Counted from the first letter of the stretch, positions 51,323 through 61,185 are shown. The stretch: DNA of 64,000 bases from Streptomyces sp. NBC_01571 (GCF_026339875.1 NZ_JAPEPZ010000001.1:4774001-4838000), one strand, 5' to 3'. Numbers and translations are program-made. The notes: generated by a model not told the origin, from the letters alone.

Positions 51323-52627
51323 ATGACCGGCAGGCGACGTACCCGCACCGCCCCACCCACCCGCCCCCGACGTGCCAGGGCCACGCTGCTGTCCGCGGCC
51401 GCGCTGGCCGCGTGCGCGTCGATCGCCGTCGGCTGTGGTGTCGTGCCCGGTGTCATGGGGGGTTCCGGGGACGACACCATCAAGGTGATGACCTGGGCTC
51501 CTCAGGACACCGCCGCGACCAACAAGCCCGGCATGCCCGCCCTGGCCCAGGCCTACGCCCGCTGGGTGAACGCGCACGGTGGCATCAAGGGCCACAAGCT
51601 CACCGTCCTGACCTGCAACGACCACAACGACACGGTCGGGGCCGCGCAGTGCGCCCGGCGGGCGGCCAAGGAGAACGTGGTCGCCGTCGTCGGCTCGTAC
51701 AGCCAGCACGGCCGCTCGTTCCTGGCTCCGCTCGAGGCCGCCGGCATCCCGTACATCGGCGGCTACGGCGTCACCGACGACGAGTTCACGAGCCCGGATT
51801 CCTACCCGATCAACGGCGGCGCGCCCGCGCTGTTCGCCGGCCTCGGGCAGCAGCTCGGCAATAAGTGCGGCCCGGTGTCCCTGATCCGTCCCGACACCGT
51901 CGCGGGCGACCAGCTCCCGGTGCTGCTCGACTCGGGTCTGAAGAAAGAGAGCCACGCGGCCGCCGACGACCAGCGGGCCGCCGAGGACGCGACCGAGTAC
52001 TCCGGGCAGGCCAAGCGCGCTCTCGACCGCGCGACCTCGAACCCGCAGAGCACCGGATGCGTGGTGACGGCGCTGGGGGACCGCACGGACACCTTCATGG
52101 ACTCCTTCCGGCGCAGCCGCGGGGACTATCCGAAGGTGGGGACGGGCACGGTGCTCGGCAGCGTCGACCAGTCACGGATCGACGCCAGCGGCGGCAAGTC
52201 CGGCCCGTACGAGGGCGCGTACGTCACCGGCTGGTACCCGGTGGCCAGCGATCCGCGCTGGGACCCGATGCACAAGGTCATCAAGGAACAGGCCTTCGGC
52301 GACAACCGGATCGACCCCGCGGACGCCGGAGTGCAGACCACCTGGATCGCGTACAACGTGTTCAAGCAGATCGTGGAGTCGCTCGGCGGCGACGTGACCT
52401 CGAGCGCGATCCGGCAGACCCTCGACAACGGCCTCAAGGTGACGACGGGCCGGCTCACCCCGACGCTCAGCTGGCGCTTCGAGGACCTGATCGCGGCCGT
52501 CGACTTCCCGCGCCTGGTCAACGCCCATGTCACGTTCCAGGTGGTGCGGCAGGGTCAGCTGGTCCCCGCCGACGACGGCAGATTCAGGGACGTGTCGGAG
52601 ACACTGGAGAACGCGGACCAGCACTGA
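51323..52627 (+). CDS. ABC-transporter substrate-binding lipoprotein (type I, branched-chain-amino-acid-like)
   Basis: 434 residues. A twin-Arg-rich N-terminus and hydrophobic stretch (LLSAAALAACASIAVGC) end in a lipobox with Cys at about 38, giving a membrane-anchored lipoprotein. The Peripla_BP_6 fold follows: GMPALAQAYARWVNAHGGIKGHKLTVLTCNDHNDTVGAAQCARRAAKENVVAVVG, YIGGYGVTDDEFTSPDSYPING, GAYVTGWYPVASDPRW. No permease genes are nearby, so it is an orphan sensor or binding protein. ATG 51323 (or GTG 51317) is used; the frame is open far upstream only by chance. Confidence 0.87.
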   Translation: MTGRRRTRTAPPTRPRRARATLLSAAALAACASIAVGCGVVPGVMGGSGDDTIKVMTWAPQDTAATNKPGMPALAQAYARWVNAHGGIKGHKLTVLTCNDHNDTVGAAQCARRAAKENVVAVVGSYSQHGRSFLAPLEAAGIPYIGGYGVTDDEFTSPDSYPINGGAPALFAGLGQQLGNKCGPVSLIRPDTVAGDQLPVLLDSGLKKESHAAADDQRAAEDATEYSGQAKRALDRATSNPQSTGCVVTALGDRTDTFMDSFRRSRGDYPKVGTGTVLGSVDQSRIDASGGKSGPYEGAYVTGWYPVASDPRWDPMHKVIKEQAFGDNRIDPADAGVQTTWIAYNVFKQIVESLGGDVTSSAIRQTLDNGLKVTTGRLTPTLSWRFEDLIAAVDFPRLVNAHVTFQVVRQGQLVPADDGRFRDVSETLENADQH

Positions 52628-52631
52628 AACG

Positions 52632-52676
52632 CCTGGGGCCCGTCCCGCCGGATCATCCGGCGGGACGGGCCCCAGG
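52632..52676. terminator. Very strong bidirectional terminator
   Basis: Near-perfect 22-base complementary arms (CCTGGGGCCCGTCCCGCCGG and complement, through GAT) with only a few bases of loop, between the convergent solute-binding and Pro/Gln-rich genes. Confidence 0.92.
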
Positions 52677-52681
52677 GGTGT

Positions 52682-54496
52682 TCACAGCTGGATCGGTGTG
52701 CGCTGCGTCAGTCCGTACTTCGACGCGATGGAGTTCCACAGCCCGGCGGCCTTCGACTTCTGCGCACTCGCGGTGCCACTGGCCGCGTTGGCCGCCTGGG
52801 TCTGGCCGGTGGCGCGGGCGTGACCGCCCTTGCAGCCCTTCTTGCCACCGACCTGGTCGGCCCAGGCCGCGTAGTGGTTGTCGGCCGACGCGGAGGCCTT
52901 CCACGCGTTGTTCAGCGCGTTGGTCAGCGCGGCGTGGTTCGGCAGCTTGTCGACGGAGAGGGCGGAGAGCCGGGTGACGAGCCCGGCGCGCTGCTTGGCC
53001 GCGTCCCGCAGATCGCCGGCCGCCTGGCCCAGGTTGTTGCACGCCTTCACGTTCTCGACGGCCTTGACGACCGAGTCACGGCTGTTGTTGCTGTCCGCGA
53101 GAAGCTTGTCCAGCGCCACGGCCTGCGCCTTGGCCGGGTCGGCACCCGCGGACGCCGAACCGTCGGTGGCGGCGGCCGTCGCCGACACGTTCTTGCTGCC
53201 GCCGTGCGCGCTGTCACCGCTCCCACCGCCGCTGAGCAGGGCACCGGCGCCGACACCGAGCACGACGATGCCGATGCCGACGGCGGCGATCAGCGGGAGG
53301 CGCGAGCCGCCGCGCCCGCCACCGCCCTCGGTGGCCGCGCCGCGCCGGGTGGCGGCCCGCCCGCCCGGTCCACCGGGTGCCCCCGGGGCCTGAGCGGCGT
53401 ACGGAGCCTGTGCACCGTACGGAGCCTGCGCGCCATACGGAGCCTGCGCGGCGTACGGGGTGTGCGGGGTCTGTGGGGTGTGCGGGGCCTGTGCTTCGAA
53501 GCGCGGAAGCTGCTGCGTGGACGCCGGCCCTTCCGGTGCGCCCGACTCGGTGCGGAACAGATTGTCGAACTCCGCGGGCGGCTGCCGGTCCTCCGGGCCG
53601 CCCGGGCGTATCCCGTACGACGTCCCGGACGCGTCGGCGGGCACCGGAGCCATGTACTGCGTGGGCTCGGCGTCCGGGTTCGCGGCCGGAGGCGGCGAAC
53701 CGGCGCCGGGCATCCCCTGGGGCGCGTGCCCCGGGAACTGCGCGCCGCCCCCGCTCACCTCGGGCGGCAGGGCGCCGGGCCCGACCGGCGGAAGGAACTG
53801 GGTCGCGCCCTCGTCGGCGGCCGGGACGGGCGGGATGTACTGCGTGGCGCCCTCGTCGGCGGCGGGCGGAAGGGCACCGGGGCCGACGGCGTGCGGCAGC
53901 GGGGCGGCCCGGCCGTCCGCGGGCTGCGCGCCCATGGGGCCCGCTCCCGCGTACCCGTCGTGCGACTGGCCGCCCTGAGCGCCGTACACCTGCGCCTGTC
54001 CGTTCTCGTACGAGCCGTTCTCGTACGAGGACGTCCCGTGGCCGCCGTACGACGGTGACTGCTGCCCGCCGTAGGGCTGGGGCTGCGCGCCCTCGGCCGG
54101 CATGGGCCCGGCGCCGGGCCCCTGCTGCGGTGCCTGCCCGCCGGACGTGCCCCAGCGCGCGTCCGGGGCCTGGTCCGGCCCCGCCGACCAGCCGGCGGAA
54201 CCCTGGGACACGTCGTGGGCGCCCCAGTCCGGGCCGGGCTCGGCGGGCTGGTGCGCACCGGCCTCGCCCCAGGCCTGGGCGCCGTTCGCCTGCGGCCCCC
54301 AGCCCTCGCCGGGCTGGGGGGCGGGGGCGGTCGCGGGGTCGGGACCCCACGGCCGGTCCCAGGACCGGCCTCCCGCCGGAACGGCCTGGTCGCCCGTCAT
54401 GCCCGGCAGCAGCGGCTCGCCACCGTCGGAGGGCAGCACGATGCCTTCACGCGCGGGGCGCGCCGAGGGCTGCTCGCCCTGTCCACTCTGCGTCAC
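52682..54496 (-). CDS. Large Pro/Gly/Gln-rich membrane-anchored hypothetical protein
   Basis: 604 residues. Residues 1-395 are disordered, Pro/Gly/Ala/Gln-rich, with repeats such as YGAQAP, ADEGATQ and YENG. One membrane helix follows (about 405-430: LPLIAAVGIGIVVLGVGAGALLSGGG), then a helical extracytoplasmic domain (about 460-600) with CNNLGQAAGDLRDAAKQRAGL, ALTNALNNAWKASASADNHYAAWA and two Cys. Proteins of this shape are common in Streptomyces as envelope-linked factors. No function is assigned. It is convergent with the solute-binding gene. Confidence 0.8.
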   Translation of the reverse strand: MTQSGQGEQPSARPAREGIVLPSDGGEPLLPGMTGDQAVPAGGRSWDRPWGPDPATAPAPQPGEGWGPQANGAQAWGEAGAHQPAEPGPDWGAHDVSQGSAGWSAGPDQAPDARWGTSGGQAPQQGPGAGPMPAEGAQPQPYGGQQSPSYGGHGTSSYENGSYENGQAQVYGAQGGQSHDGYAGAGPMGAQPADGRAAPLPHAVGPGALPPAADEGATQYIPPVPAADEGATQFLPPVGPGALPPEVSGGGAQFPGHAPQGMPGAGSPPPAANPDAEPTQYMAPVPADASGTSYGIRPGGPEDRQPPAEFDNLFRTESGAPEGPASTQQLPRFEAQAPHTPQTPHTPYAAQAPYGAQAPYGAQAPYAAQAPGAPGGPGGRAATRRGAATEGGGGRGGSRLPLIAAVGIGIVVLGVGAGALLSGGGSGDSAHGGSKNVSATAAATDGSASAGADPAKAQAVALDKLLADSNNSRDSVVKAVENVKACNNLGQAAGDLRDAAKQRAGLVTRLSALSVDKLPNHAALTNALNNAWKASASADNHYAAWADQVGGKKGCKGGHARATGQTQAANAASGTASAQKSKAAGLWNSIASKYGLTQRTPIQL

Positions 54497-54699
54497 CGGG
54501 ACTCCTACTGATGGGGGACCTTTCGGAATCGTCGGCTCACGCTACCGGGTCCCCACGAGCCCGTGCCACGCAGCACAGGTCATCACCCCCGCCCCCTGTG
54601 ACCGGGGTAACGAATACGCCCCGCCGTGCGCTGTATTCCCCTCCTCTCCCGCACCACGCCGTCGTTTTCCCGCCGTTCACACCACCGCGTACAAAACGT

Positions 54700-56085
54700 T
54701 CACGCGGCCGCCTGCAGCTCCAGCCTTGCCCCGAACTCCCTCACCACCGGCTCGTCCCGGTACGGATCGAGGCGCTGCTGCAGGTCCTCCAGGTACTCGG
54801 CGCCGCGGTTGGAGCGCAGCGTGCCCAGCAACTCGACCGCCCGCAGCCCCGTATGACACGCCTGCTCCACCTCGCGCTGCTGGACCTGCGCGGTGGCGAG
54901 CAGCACATAGCCGATGGCGCGGCGGCGGGCCCGCGACTCCGGATGCCCGGCCAGCGACTCCTCCGCACACCGCGCGGCCGCCTCCGACTGCCCCAGGTCA
55001 CGGTGGCAGTGCGCCAACTCGTCGGCGAGATACGCCTCGTCGAAGTGCGCGATCCACGCCGGGTCGTCGCCCGAGGCCGGGTCGGCGGACTCCAGGGCGG
55101 TGACCGCGCGCCCGGTCGCCACCTGGGCGGCGCGCGCGTCGCCCAACAGCGCGTGCCCGCGCGCCTCGGCGGCGTGGAACATCGACTCCGCGCGGGGTGT
55201 CACCCGTCCCCGCGCGCCCTCCTGGGCGGCGCGTGCCAACTGTGCGATCTCGCGCGGGTTGCCGAGCTGCGCCGCCAAGTGGCTCATGGACGCTGCGAGT
55301 ACGTAGCCGCCGTACCCCCGGTCCCCGGCCGCCTGCGCGAGTCGCAGCGCCTGGATGTAGTAGCGCTGGGCGAGGCCCGGCTGACCGGTGTCGATGGCCA
55401 TGTAGCCGGCGAGCTCCGTCAACCGGGACACGGCGGCGAAGAGTTCGCGCCCGACCGCCTCCCGGTAGGAGCCCGCGAGCAGGCCGGAGACCACGCTGTT
55501 GAGGTAGTGCACGACGACCGGGCGCACATGGCCGCTGCCGTACTGGTGGTCGAGGTCCACCAGGGCCTGCGTCATCGCGCGGACCGCCGCCACGTCCGAG
55601 AGCCCCACCCGCGGGCCCGCCGCGCGCGCCACCTGGGAGTCCGGCGCGGAGATCAGCCAGTCGCGGCTGGGCTCGACGAGCGCGGAGGCGGCGACGGACG
55701 AGCCGGACAGGAAGTCCCTGCGCCCGACGTCGCTCCGCCACAGCTCACAGACCTGCTCGATGGCGCCGAGGACGGTCGGCGAGAACTGCAGGCCGACGCC
55801 CGACGCGAGGTTCTTGCCGTTGGCCATGCCGATCTCGTCGATCGTGACCGTACGGCCGAGCTTGCGGCCCAGCGCCTCCGCGATGATCGCGGGCGCCCGC
55901 CCCCGCGGCTGCTGGCCGCGCAACCAGCGGGCCACGGACGTCTTGTCGTAGCGCAGGTCGAGGCCGTGCTCCGCGCCGCACATGTTGACCCGGCGGGCCA
56001 GGCCGGCGTTGGAACAGCCCGCTTCTTGGATGAGCGCCTGCAGTCGTTCGTTCGGCTGCCGCGCGACGAGCGGCCTTGCGGCCAT
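54700..56085 (-). CDS. TPR-containing HTH regulator (NsdA-like)
   Basis: 461 residues. An N-terminal HTH-like segment (RLQALIQEAGCSNAGLARRVNMCGAEHGLDLRYDKTSVARWLRGQQPRG, about 12-60) is followed by helical TPR repeats (about 160-450, e.g. GQPGLAQRYYIQALRLAQAAGDRGYGGYVLAASMSHLAA). This family includes negative regulators of sporulation and antibiotic production in Streptomyces such as NsdA/NsdB; I cannot tell which. ATG 56085 with GGGGG upstream. It is divergent from the primase-polymerase-like gene. Confidence 0.83.
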   Translation of the reverse strand: MAARPLVARQPNERLQALIQEAGCSNAGLARRVNMCGAEHGLDLRYDKTSVARWLRGQQPRGRAPAIIAEALGRKLGRTVTIDEIGMANGKNLASGVGLQFSPTVLGAIEQVCELWRSDVGRRDFLSGSSVAASALVEPSRDWLISAPDSQVARAAGPRVGLSDVAAVRAMTQALVDLDHQYGSGHVRPVVVHYLNSVVSGLLAGSYREAVGRELFAAVSRLTELAGYMAIDTGQPGLAQRYYIQALRLAQAAGDRGYGGYVLAASMSHLAAQLGNPREIAQLARAAQEGARGRVTPRAESMFHAAEARGHALLGDARAAQVATGRAVTALESADPASGDDPAWIAHFDEAYLADELAHCHRDLGQSEAAARCAEESLAGHPESRARRRAIGYVLLATAQVQQREVEQACHTGLRAVELLGTLRSNRGAEYLEDLQQRLDPYRDEPVVREFGARLELQAAA

Positions 56086-56391
56086 GGCGTACCCCCTGTG
56101 GCTGCGGTGCCTGCCCACGCACCGATTTGACGTGTCCTCACCGGCCGACGACACGGAACGAGGCCGGCCGCGAAGATCAATACCCCGCAGACATACCGAA
56201 GATGCGAGACATGTGAGGATTGCCGGGGTAAGGGCGGTTGCCCGACCCCTCCCCTGGTTACCCACCCCCCGCTGCCGTTCCCCACGCGCGCCCCCACCCG
56301 TGCATCCATGCGCCCCACATGCGGGAACGATGCCCCTCCCCCGCGCACGGGACGCCCGTAACCCCCCGTGGCCACCAGAGTTGTGTTCATC
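56086..56391. other. Divergent promoter region
   Basis: 306 bases between the TPR regulator and the next forward gene, with no supported small gene. 56170-56230 is relatively AT-rich (GATCAATACCC, GATGCGAGACATGTGAGGATTG) and is the likely promoter zone. No operator identified. Confidence 0.45.
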
Positions 56392-57045
56392 GTGAAAGAG
56401 ACCATCGCGGGGCCCGAGGCCGCCCAGATCCCGAAGCAGCGCGGCGAATCGCTGCTGGACACCGCCGTGCGATATGCCGAGGAACGCCACTGGGAAGTGT
56501 TCCCGGGTGCCTGGCTGGAAGCCGTCGACGGCACACACCGTTGCTCCTGCGGCGACGGCGGGTGCCCGGCGCCCGGCGCGCATCCGACGCATGACGACTG
56601 GGCCACGCAGGCGACCGGCAGCGTGACCGTCGCCCGCCGCATGTGGTCGAAGCAGCCCACGGCGTCGATCCTGCTGCCCACCGGGCGTACGTTCGACGCG
56701 ATCGACGTGCCCGAGTCTGCCGGCTTCCTCGCGCTCGCCCGCATGGAACGGATGGAGCTGACGCTCGGCCCGGTCACGTGCGCCCCGAACCGGCGCATGC
56801 ACTTCTTCGTACTCCCCGGTGCCGCCGCGAAGGTCCCCGACCTCGTACGGAAGCTCGGCTGGCCTCCGGCCTCGCTCGACCTCGTCGCGCTCGGCGAGGG
56901 CTCGTACGTCGCCGCCCCGCCGACCCGGTTCGGATCCCGGGGGGCCGTGCAGTGGGCCTGCCGCCCCACGCCCGCCAACCGCTGGCTGCCGGACGTGGAG
57001 GAACTGATCTCGCCGCTCGCCTACGCGTGTGGACGGGACCGGTAG
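56392..57045 (+). CDS. Bifunctional DNA primase/polymerase N-terminal-like protein
   Basis: About 217 residues, starting MKETIAGPEAAQIPKQRGESLL. HWEVFPGAWLEAVDGTHRCSCGDGGCPAPGAHPTHDDW is the prim-pol-like N-terminal motif with CSC...C-x6-H, found in many Streptomyces proteins without the polymerase core. RRMWSKQPTASILLPTGRTFDAIDVP and APPTRFGSRGAVQWACRPTPANRWLPDVEELI follow. GTG 56392 is preferred to GTG 56368. The role is unknown; the active-site residues of true primases are missing, so catalysis is doubtful. Confidence 0.8.
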   Translation: MKETIAGPEAAQIPKQRGESLLDTAVRYAEERHWEVFPGAWLEAVDGTHRCSCGDGGCPAPGAHPTHDDWATQATGSVTVARRMWSKQPTASILLPTGRTFDAIDVPESAGFLALARMERMELTLGPVTCAPNRRMHFFVLPGAAAKVPDLVRKLGWPPASLDLVALGEGSYVAAPPTRFGSRGAVQWACRPTPANRWLPDVEELISPLAYACGRDR

Positions 57046-57154
57046 GACGGTAGGGCTGTAGGACCGTGGCTCCGATCCGGCTCGGCTCCGTCGTGGCCGG
57101 TCGCACGCTTCCCCGCCCCCTTGGAACAAGGGCGCTCCCCCGTAGGGTGCCTAC

Positions 57155-57931
57155 ATGACCCAAGGAGCAGCCGTACACGTGCAAGGGCTCTGGAAACGGT
57201 TCGGGGAGCAGGTCGCCGTCGGCGGGATCGACCTGGAACTGCCCGCGGGCCGGTTCATCGGGCTCGTCGGCCCGAACGGGGCCGGGAAGACCACCACCCT
57301 CTCGATGGTGACCGGACTGCTCAGGCCCGACCAGGGCACCGTCGAGGTCGTAGGCCGTGACGTGTGGCGCGACCCGGCGGCGGTGAAGGCCCGGATCGGC
57401 GTCCTGCCCGAGGGCCTGCGACTGTTCGAGCGGCTCTCCGGGCGCGAACTCCTCGCCTACACCGGCCGGTTGCGCGGGCTGCCCGGCGCGGAGGTGGACA
57501 AGCGCGCCACTCAGCTCCTCGACGTCCTCGACCTCGCGGGCGCCCAGCACAAGCTCGTCGTCGACTACTCGACGGGCATGCGCAAGAAGATCGGCCTCGC
57601 CGCCGCTCTCCTCCACAACCCCGAAGTCCTCTTCCTCGACGAGCCGTTCGAGGGCGTCGACCCCGTCTCCGCGCAGACGATCCGCGGCGTCCTGGAGCGG
57701 TACACGGGATCGGGCGCCACCGTCGTCTTCTCCTCCCACGTGATGGAACTCGTCGAGTCGCTGTGCGACTGGGTCGCCGTCATGGTCGCGGGGCGCATCC
57801 GTGCGCACGGCCCGCTCGCCGAGGTCCGCGGCGACGCGCCCTCCCTCCAGCAGGCGTTCCTCGAACTCGTCGGCGCGCACGGCCGCACGCCCGGGGCCGA
57901 CCTCGACTGGCTGGGCGGCGGCGCACGATGA
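57155..57931 (+). CDS. ABC transporter ATP-binding protein
   Basis: 258 residues. Walker A GPNGAGKTTT (about 37-46), Q loop LPEGLRLFERLSGREL, signature YSTGMRKKIGLAAALLHNP (non-canonical STGMRKK for LSGGQ) and Walker B VLFLDEPFEGVDPVSA. DrrA/exporter class. The permease gene begins at its TGA as ATGA. The substrate is unknown; the same pair is conserved in streptomycetes. Confidence 0.92.
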   Translation: MTQGAAVHVQGLWKRFGEQVAVGGIDLELPAGRFIGLVGPNGAGKTTTLSMVTGLLRPDQGTVEVVGRDVWRDPAAVKARIGVLPEGLRLFERLSGRELLAYTGRLRGLPGAEVDKRATQLLDVLDLAGAQHKLVVDYSTGMRKKIGLAAALLHNPEVLFLDEPFEGVDPVSAQTIRGVLERYTGSGATVVFSSHVMELVESLCDWVAVMVAGRIRAHGPLAEVRGDAPSLQQAFLELVGAHGRTPGADLDWLGGGAR

Positions 57932-59586
57932 GCACCCCGGCGAGCATCCCCGCGAGCACCGCGTCGGGCACTCCGGCGAGCTCCTCCGTACCCGGCTCCG
58001 CCGCGTCGATCACCCCCGTCGTCGTACGGCTGAAGCTGTCACTCCTGCGCAACGGGCTGCGGCAGTCGGGCGGGCGGCGGGCCGCGTACCTCACCTCGGT
58101 CGTCCTCGTCCTCCTCTTCGCCGCCCTCCAGCTGCTGGGCCTCATCGCCCTGCGCGGCAACCCGCACGCCGTCTCCGTCACCGTGCCGCTCGTGGTGGTC
58201 CTGGCGCTCGGCTGGGCCGTGATGCCGCTCTTCTTCCCGAGCGGCGACGAGACGCTCGACCCGACCCGGCTGGTCATGCTGCCGCTGCGGCCGCGCCCGC
58301 TCGTCAAGGCGCTGCTCGCGGCCTCGCTGGTCGGCATCGGACCGCTGTTCACGCTCTGCCTGCTCGTCGGGTCCGTCATCTCGGTGGCGCACGGCACGGC
58401 GGCGTACGTCACCGCCGTCGCCGCCGTGGTCGTGGGTCTGCTCGTCTGCGTGGCCCTCGCGCGCGCCGTCGCCGCCGCCAACATCCGGCTGCTGTCCAGC
58501 CGCAAGGGCCGCGATCTCGCGGTGCTCAGCGGGCTGGTCATCGCGGTCGGCGCACAGCTGGTCAACTTCGGTGCGCAGCGGCTCGGTTCGGCGGGCGGTC
58601 TCGCGGAACTCGACCCGGTGGCGGACGTGCTGCGGTGGGTACCGCCGGCCTCGGCGATCGGCGCCGTCGACTCGGTGAGCGAGGGCTCGTACGGGGTCGG
58701 GGCCGTTCAACTGGCCCTGGGCGTGGCCGCGCTGGCGGGGCTGCTGGCGCTGTGGTCGCGGCATCTGACCCGCCTGATGACCTCACCGGACGGCTCGACC
58801 CTGCGGACCGCGGAGCCCGCCCGGGAGCGGGGCCCGTCGGGGCTGGGGCGGCTGCTGCCGTCGGGACGCACCGGGACGGTCATGGAGCGCAGCCTGCGGT
58901 ACGTGTGGCGGGACCCGAAGACGAAGGCCGCGTGGGTGACCTCGCTGGCCATCGGGCTGATCGTGCCCGTGTTCAACGCGCTGCAGGGCACCGGCTCGGT
59001 CTACTTCGCGTGCTTCGCGGCCGGGATGCTCGGAATCCAGATGTACAACCAGTTCGGGCAGGACACGTCCGCGTTCTGGATGGTCGCGATGACGATCTCG
59101 TCCCCGCGCGACGCGTATGTCGAACTGCGCGGGCGGGCCCTGGCGCTGCTGCTGATCACCCTGCCGTACGCGACGCTCGTGAGCGTCCTGACGACCGCCC
59201 TGCTCGGCGACTGGACCCGGCTGCCCGAGGTGCTGGGGCTGTCCTTCGCGCTGCTCGGCGCGATGCTGGCCACCGGCGCCTGGTCGTCGGCCCGCTTCCC
59301 GTACTCGATCCCGCAGGAGGGCTACAAGAACGTGGCCCCCGGGCAGGCGGGCCTCGCCTGGATCTCCATCTTCGGCGGGATGGTCTCGGCGGCGCTGCTG
59401 AGCGCCCCCGTCATCGCCCTCGCGATCTGGGTGAACGTGTCGGCGGACGGAGACCGGTGGAGTTGGGCGCTGCTGCCGCTGGGGGCCGGGTACGGGGCGC
59501 TGATCGCACTGCTGGGGCTGCGGATGGCCGCGCCACGGACGGCCCGGCGACTGCCGGAGATCCTGGCGGCGGTGAGCAAGGGGTGA
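57928..59586 (+). CDS. ABC transporter permease (ABC-2 exporter type)
   Basis: 552 residues with about 12 hydrophobic segments after a Ser/Thr/Pro-rich N-terminus (for example LTSVVLVLLFAALQLLGLIAL, PLVVVLALGWAVMPLFF and a late ALLSAPVIALAIWVNVS). The central loop LMTSPDGSTLRTAEPARERG divides the two membrane halves. It starts in an ATGA overlap with the ATPase gene, so the two are translationally coupled and form a one-plus-one exporter. ATG 57928. Confidence 0.9.
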   Translation: MSTPASIPASTASGTPASSSVPGSAASITPVVVRLKLSLLRNGLRQSGGRRAAYLTSVVLVLLFAALQLLGLIALRGNPHAVSVTVPLVVVLALGWAVMPLFFPSGDETLDPTRLVMLPLRPRPLVKALLAASLVGIGPLFTLCLLVGSVISVAHGTAAYVTAVAAVVVGLLVCVALARAVAAANIRLLSSRKGRDLAVLSGLVIAVGAQLVNFGAQRLGSAGGLAELDPVADVLRWVPPASAIGAVDSVSEGSYGVGAVQLALGVAALAGLLALWSRHLTRLMTSPDGSTLRTAEPARERGPSGLGRLLPSGRTGTVMERSLRYVWRDPKTKAAWVTSLAIGLIVPVFNALQGTGSVYFACFAAGMLGIQMYNQFGQDTSAFWMVAMTISSPRDAYVELRGRALALLLITLPYATLVSVLTTALLGDWTRLPEVLGLSFALLGAMLATGAWSSARFPYSIPQEGYKNVAPGQAGLAWISIFGGMVSAALLSAPVIALAIWVNVSADGDRWSWALLPLGAGYGALIALLGLRMAAPRTARRLPEILAAVSKG

Positions 59587-59832
59587 GCCGGGGCGCGTCC
59601 GTGAAGTCCCGTCGTCCGCCCGAAGGACCGGCCTAGCGGCATCCGGTGCGCGCTCCCGGTGCGCCGGGCGCGGGCCCTCGCACCGGACGTACTCGGCGCT
59701 GTGCGCGGTGCCGCCAGTGGGGGCGCCTCCCACGCCCTTCGGACAGTGGCGGAGCGTGCCGGGCGTCGTGAGGCGGCCGCGACCGTGCGGACACGCCCCG
59801 AGGGGGCACGGGCCGGGCCCCGGGGTTCCCGG

Positions 59833-60699
59833 TCAGCCGGTGAGGACGCCGTCGAGGAACGGCTCGATCGCGGTGCGCCAGGCCGCCGGCCGGTCGTAGT
59901 GCACGAGGTGGCCGGCGTCGGCCACCTCCGCGTACCGGCCGTGCGGCAGGACCCGGACCATCTCCTGGGACTCGGCCCGGCCGAGTTCGCCGTCCAGGCC
60001 CCTGACGACCAGGGCGGGGCACCGGACCTGCGCGAGCTCCTCCCAGTGGGCGTCGTACACCCAGGTCTCGCGGGACTTCAGCATCTGGTCGGGTTCGAAG
60101 ACGGGACGCCAGCCGTCGGCCGACTCCCGCATCACCTCGGCGTAGAACTCGCCGCGGGACGGACTCGGGCGCTCCACCCAGGGGTCGTCCTCGCCGAACC
60201 ACTTCCGTACGTCGGCGAGCGTGGCGAACGGCATCGGCCAGGCCTTGAACCAGTGCTCCCACTCCCGCTGCGACGCGGCGCCTAACGCCGAGGCCCGCAT
60301 GTCGCAGATGACCAGCCCGCGAACGAGGTCGGGGCGCTTGGCGGCGAGCTGCCAGGCGGTCAGCGCGCCCATGGCGTGACCGACGAGGACGGCCGGGGCG
60401 AGACCCAGCTGTTCGAGGGCGGCCTCGGCGTCCTCGACGTACGCCTCACGGGTGTACTCCTCCTGCGGCGCCTTGTCGCTGTCGCCGTGACCGCGCTGGT
60501 CGAGCGCGACGGCGCGGTGCCGCTCGGAGAGCCAGCGGGCGGTGGAGGCCCAGTGCGAGGCGCGGCCCATGAGGCCGTGCAGCAACAGCACCCCGGGGGC
60601 CGGCGGGCCCGTCGGAGGATCGTTCTCGGGAGACTCGGCGAACTCCCACGCAGCCAGGCGTAGGCCGCCCGCGCCTGTCACGTCGATGCGCCGCACCAT
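59833..60699 (-). CDS. Alpha/beta hydrolase fold protein with GHAMG at the nucleophile elbow
   Basis: 288 residues. HGLMGRASHW (oxyanion region), RGHGDSDKA, LVGHAMGALTAWQLAAKRPDLVRGLVICD, then Asp/His of the triad in VVRGLDGEL and DAGHLVHYD. The nucleophile elbow should be G-x-S-x-G; here it is GHAMG, with Ala instead of Ser, read directly from the reverse strand (codon GCC). Without the Ser it cannot act as a normal serine hydrolase. It may be non-catalytic, or use another residue. ATG 60699. Confidence 0.85.
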   Translation of the reverse strand: MVRRIDVTGAGGLRLAAWEFAESPENDPPTGPPAPGVLLLHGLMGRASHWASTARWLSERHRAVALDQRGHGDSDKAPQEEYTREAYVEDAEAALEQLGLAPAVLVGHAMGALTAWQLAAKRPDLVRGLVICDMRASALGAASQREWEHWFKAWPMPFATLADVRKWFGEDDPWVERPSPSRGEFYAEVMRESADGWRPVFEPDQMLKSRETWVYDAHWEELAQVRCPALVVRGLDGELGRAESQEMVRVLPHGRYAEVADAGHLVHYDRPAAWRTAIEPFLDGVLTG

Positions 60700-60889
60700 A
60701 GGTCTGGCACCCCCCTAGCTCGCTCGGACCGCCCGCTCCCACTCGAGCCCGCCGGTCCCTCGTACCGCTCCGTGCCGCTTCCTGCCGCTGTCGTGCCGCT
60801 GCTACCACTGATGTGCTGATACCGCCGGCGTGCTGCTCCGCGTGTCGCTCCGGGTGTACCCGGTACGCCCGCCGTACGCCGCCACATTA

Positions 60890-60905
60890 TCGAATAGACA
60901 TTCGA
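60890..60905. promoter_or_regulatory. Possible LexA/SOS-type palindrome
   Basis: TCGAAT-AGAC-ATTCGA resembles the actinobacterial LexA box TCGAAC-N4-GTTCGA with C/G changed to T/A at the inner arm positions. It lies about 190 bases before the hydrolase start. Confidence 0.35.
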
Positions 60906-61185
60906 AAATAGCCCGCTCGGCGACAACACCCCTCGTTCGAGTGACCATGTGCGGGGATTGACGGCCGCTGCCGAGGGGAGATCTTCAGCGGGAGGCGGAC
61001 CGCTCGGGGACAACGGTCCGACGGGGATGACCCTGGGAGCTCGGGGCTCCGGGTCAGAACAGGGGAGGACAGGCCCCGGCGCCATCTGGTGCCGGGGCCC
61101 TCTCCCTGTCTGCGGCACATCCTCCCCGCCCCCTCCCCGACCGCGCGACATCCCTCTCGGACACGGTCAAGAGCCCTCAGGTCAT

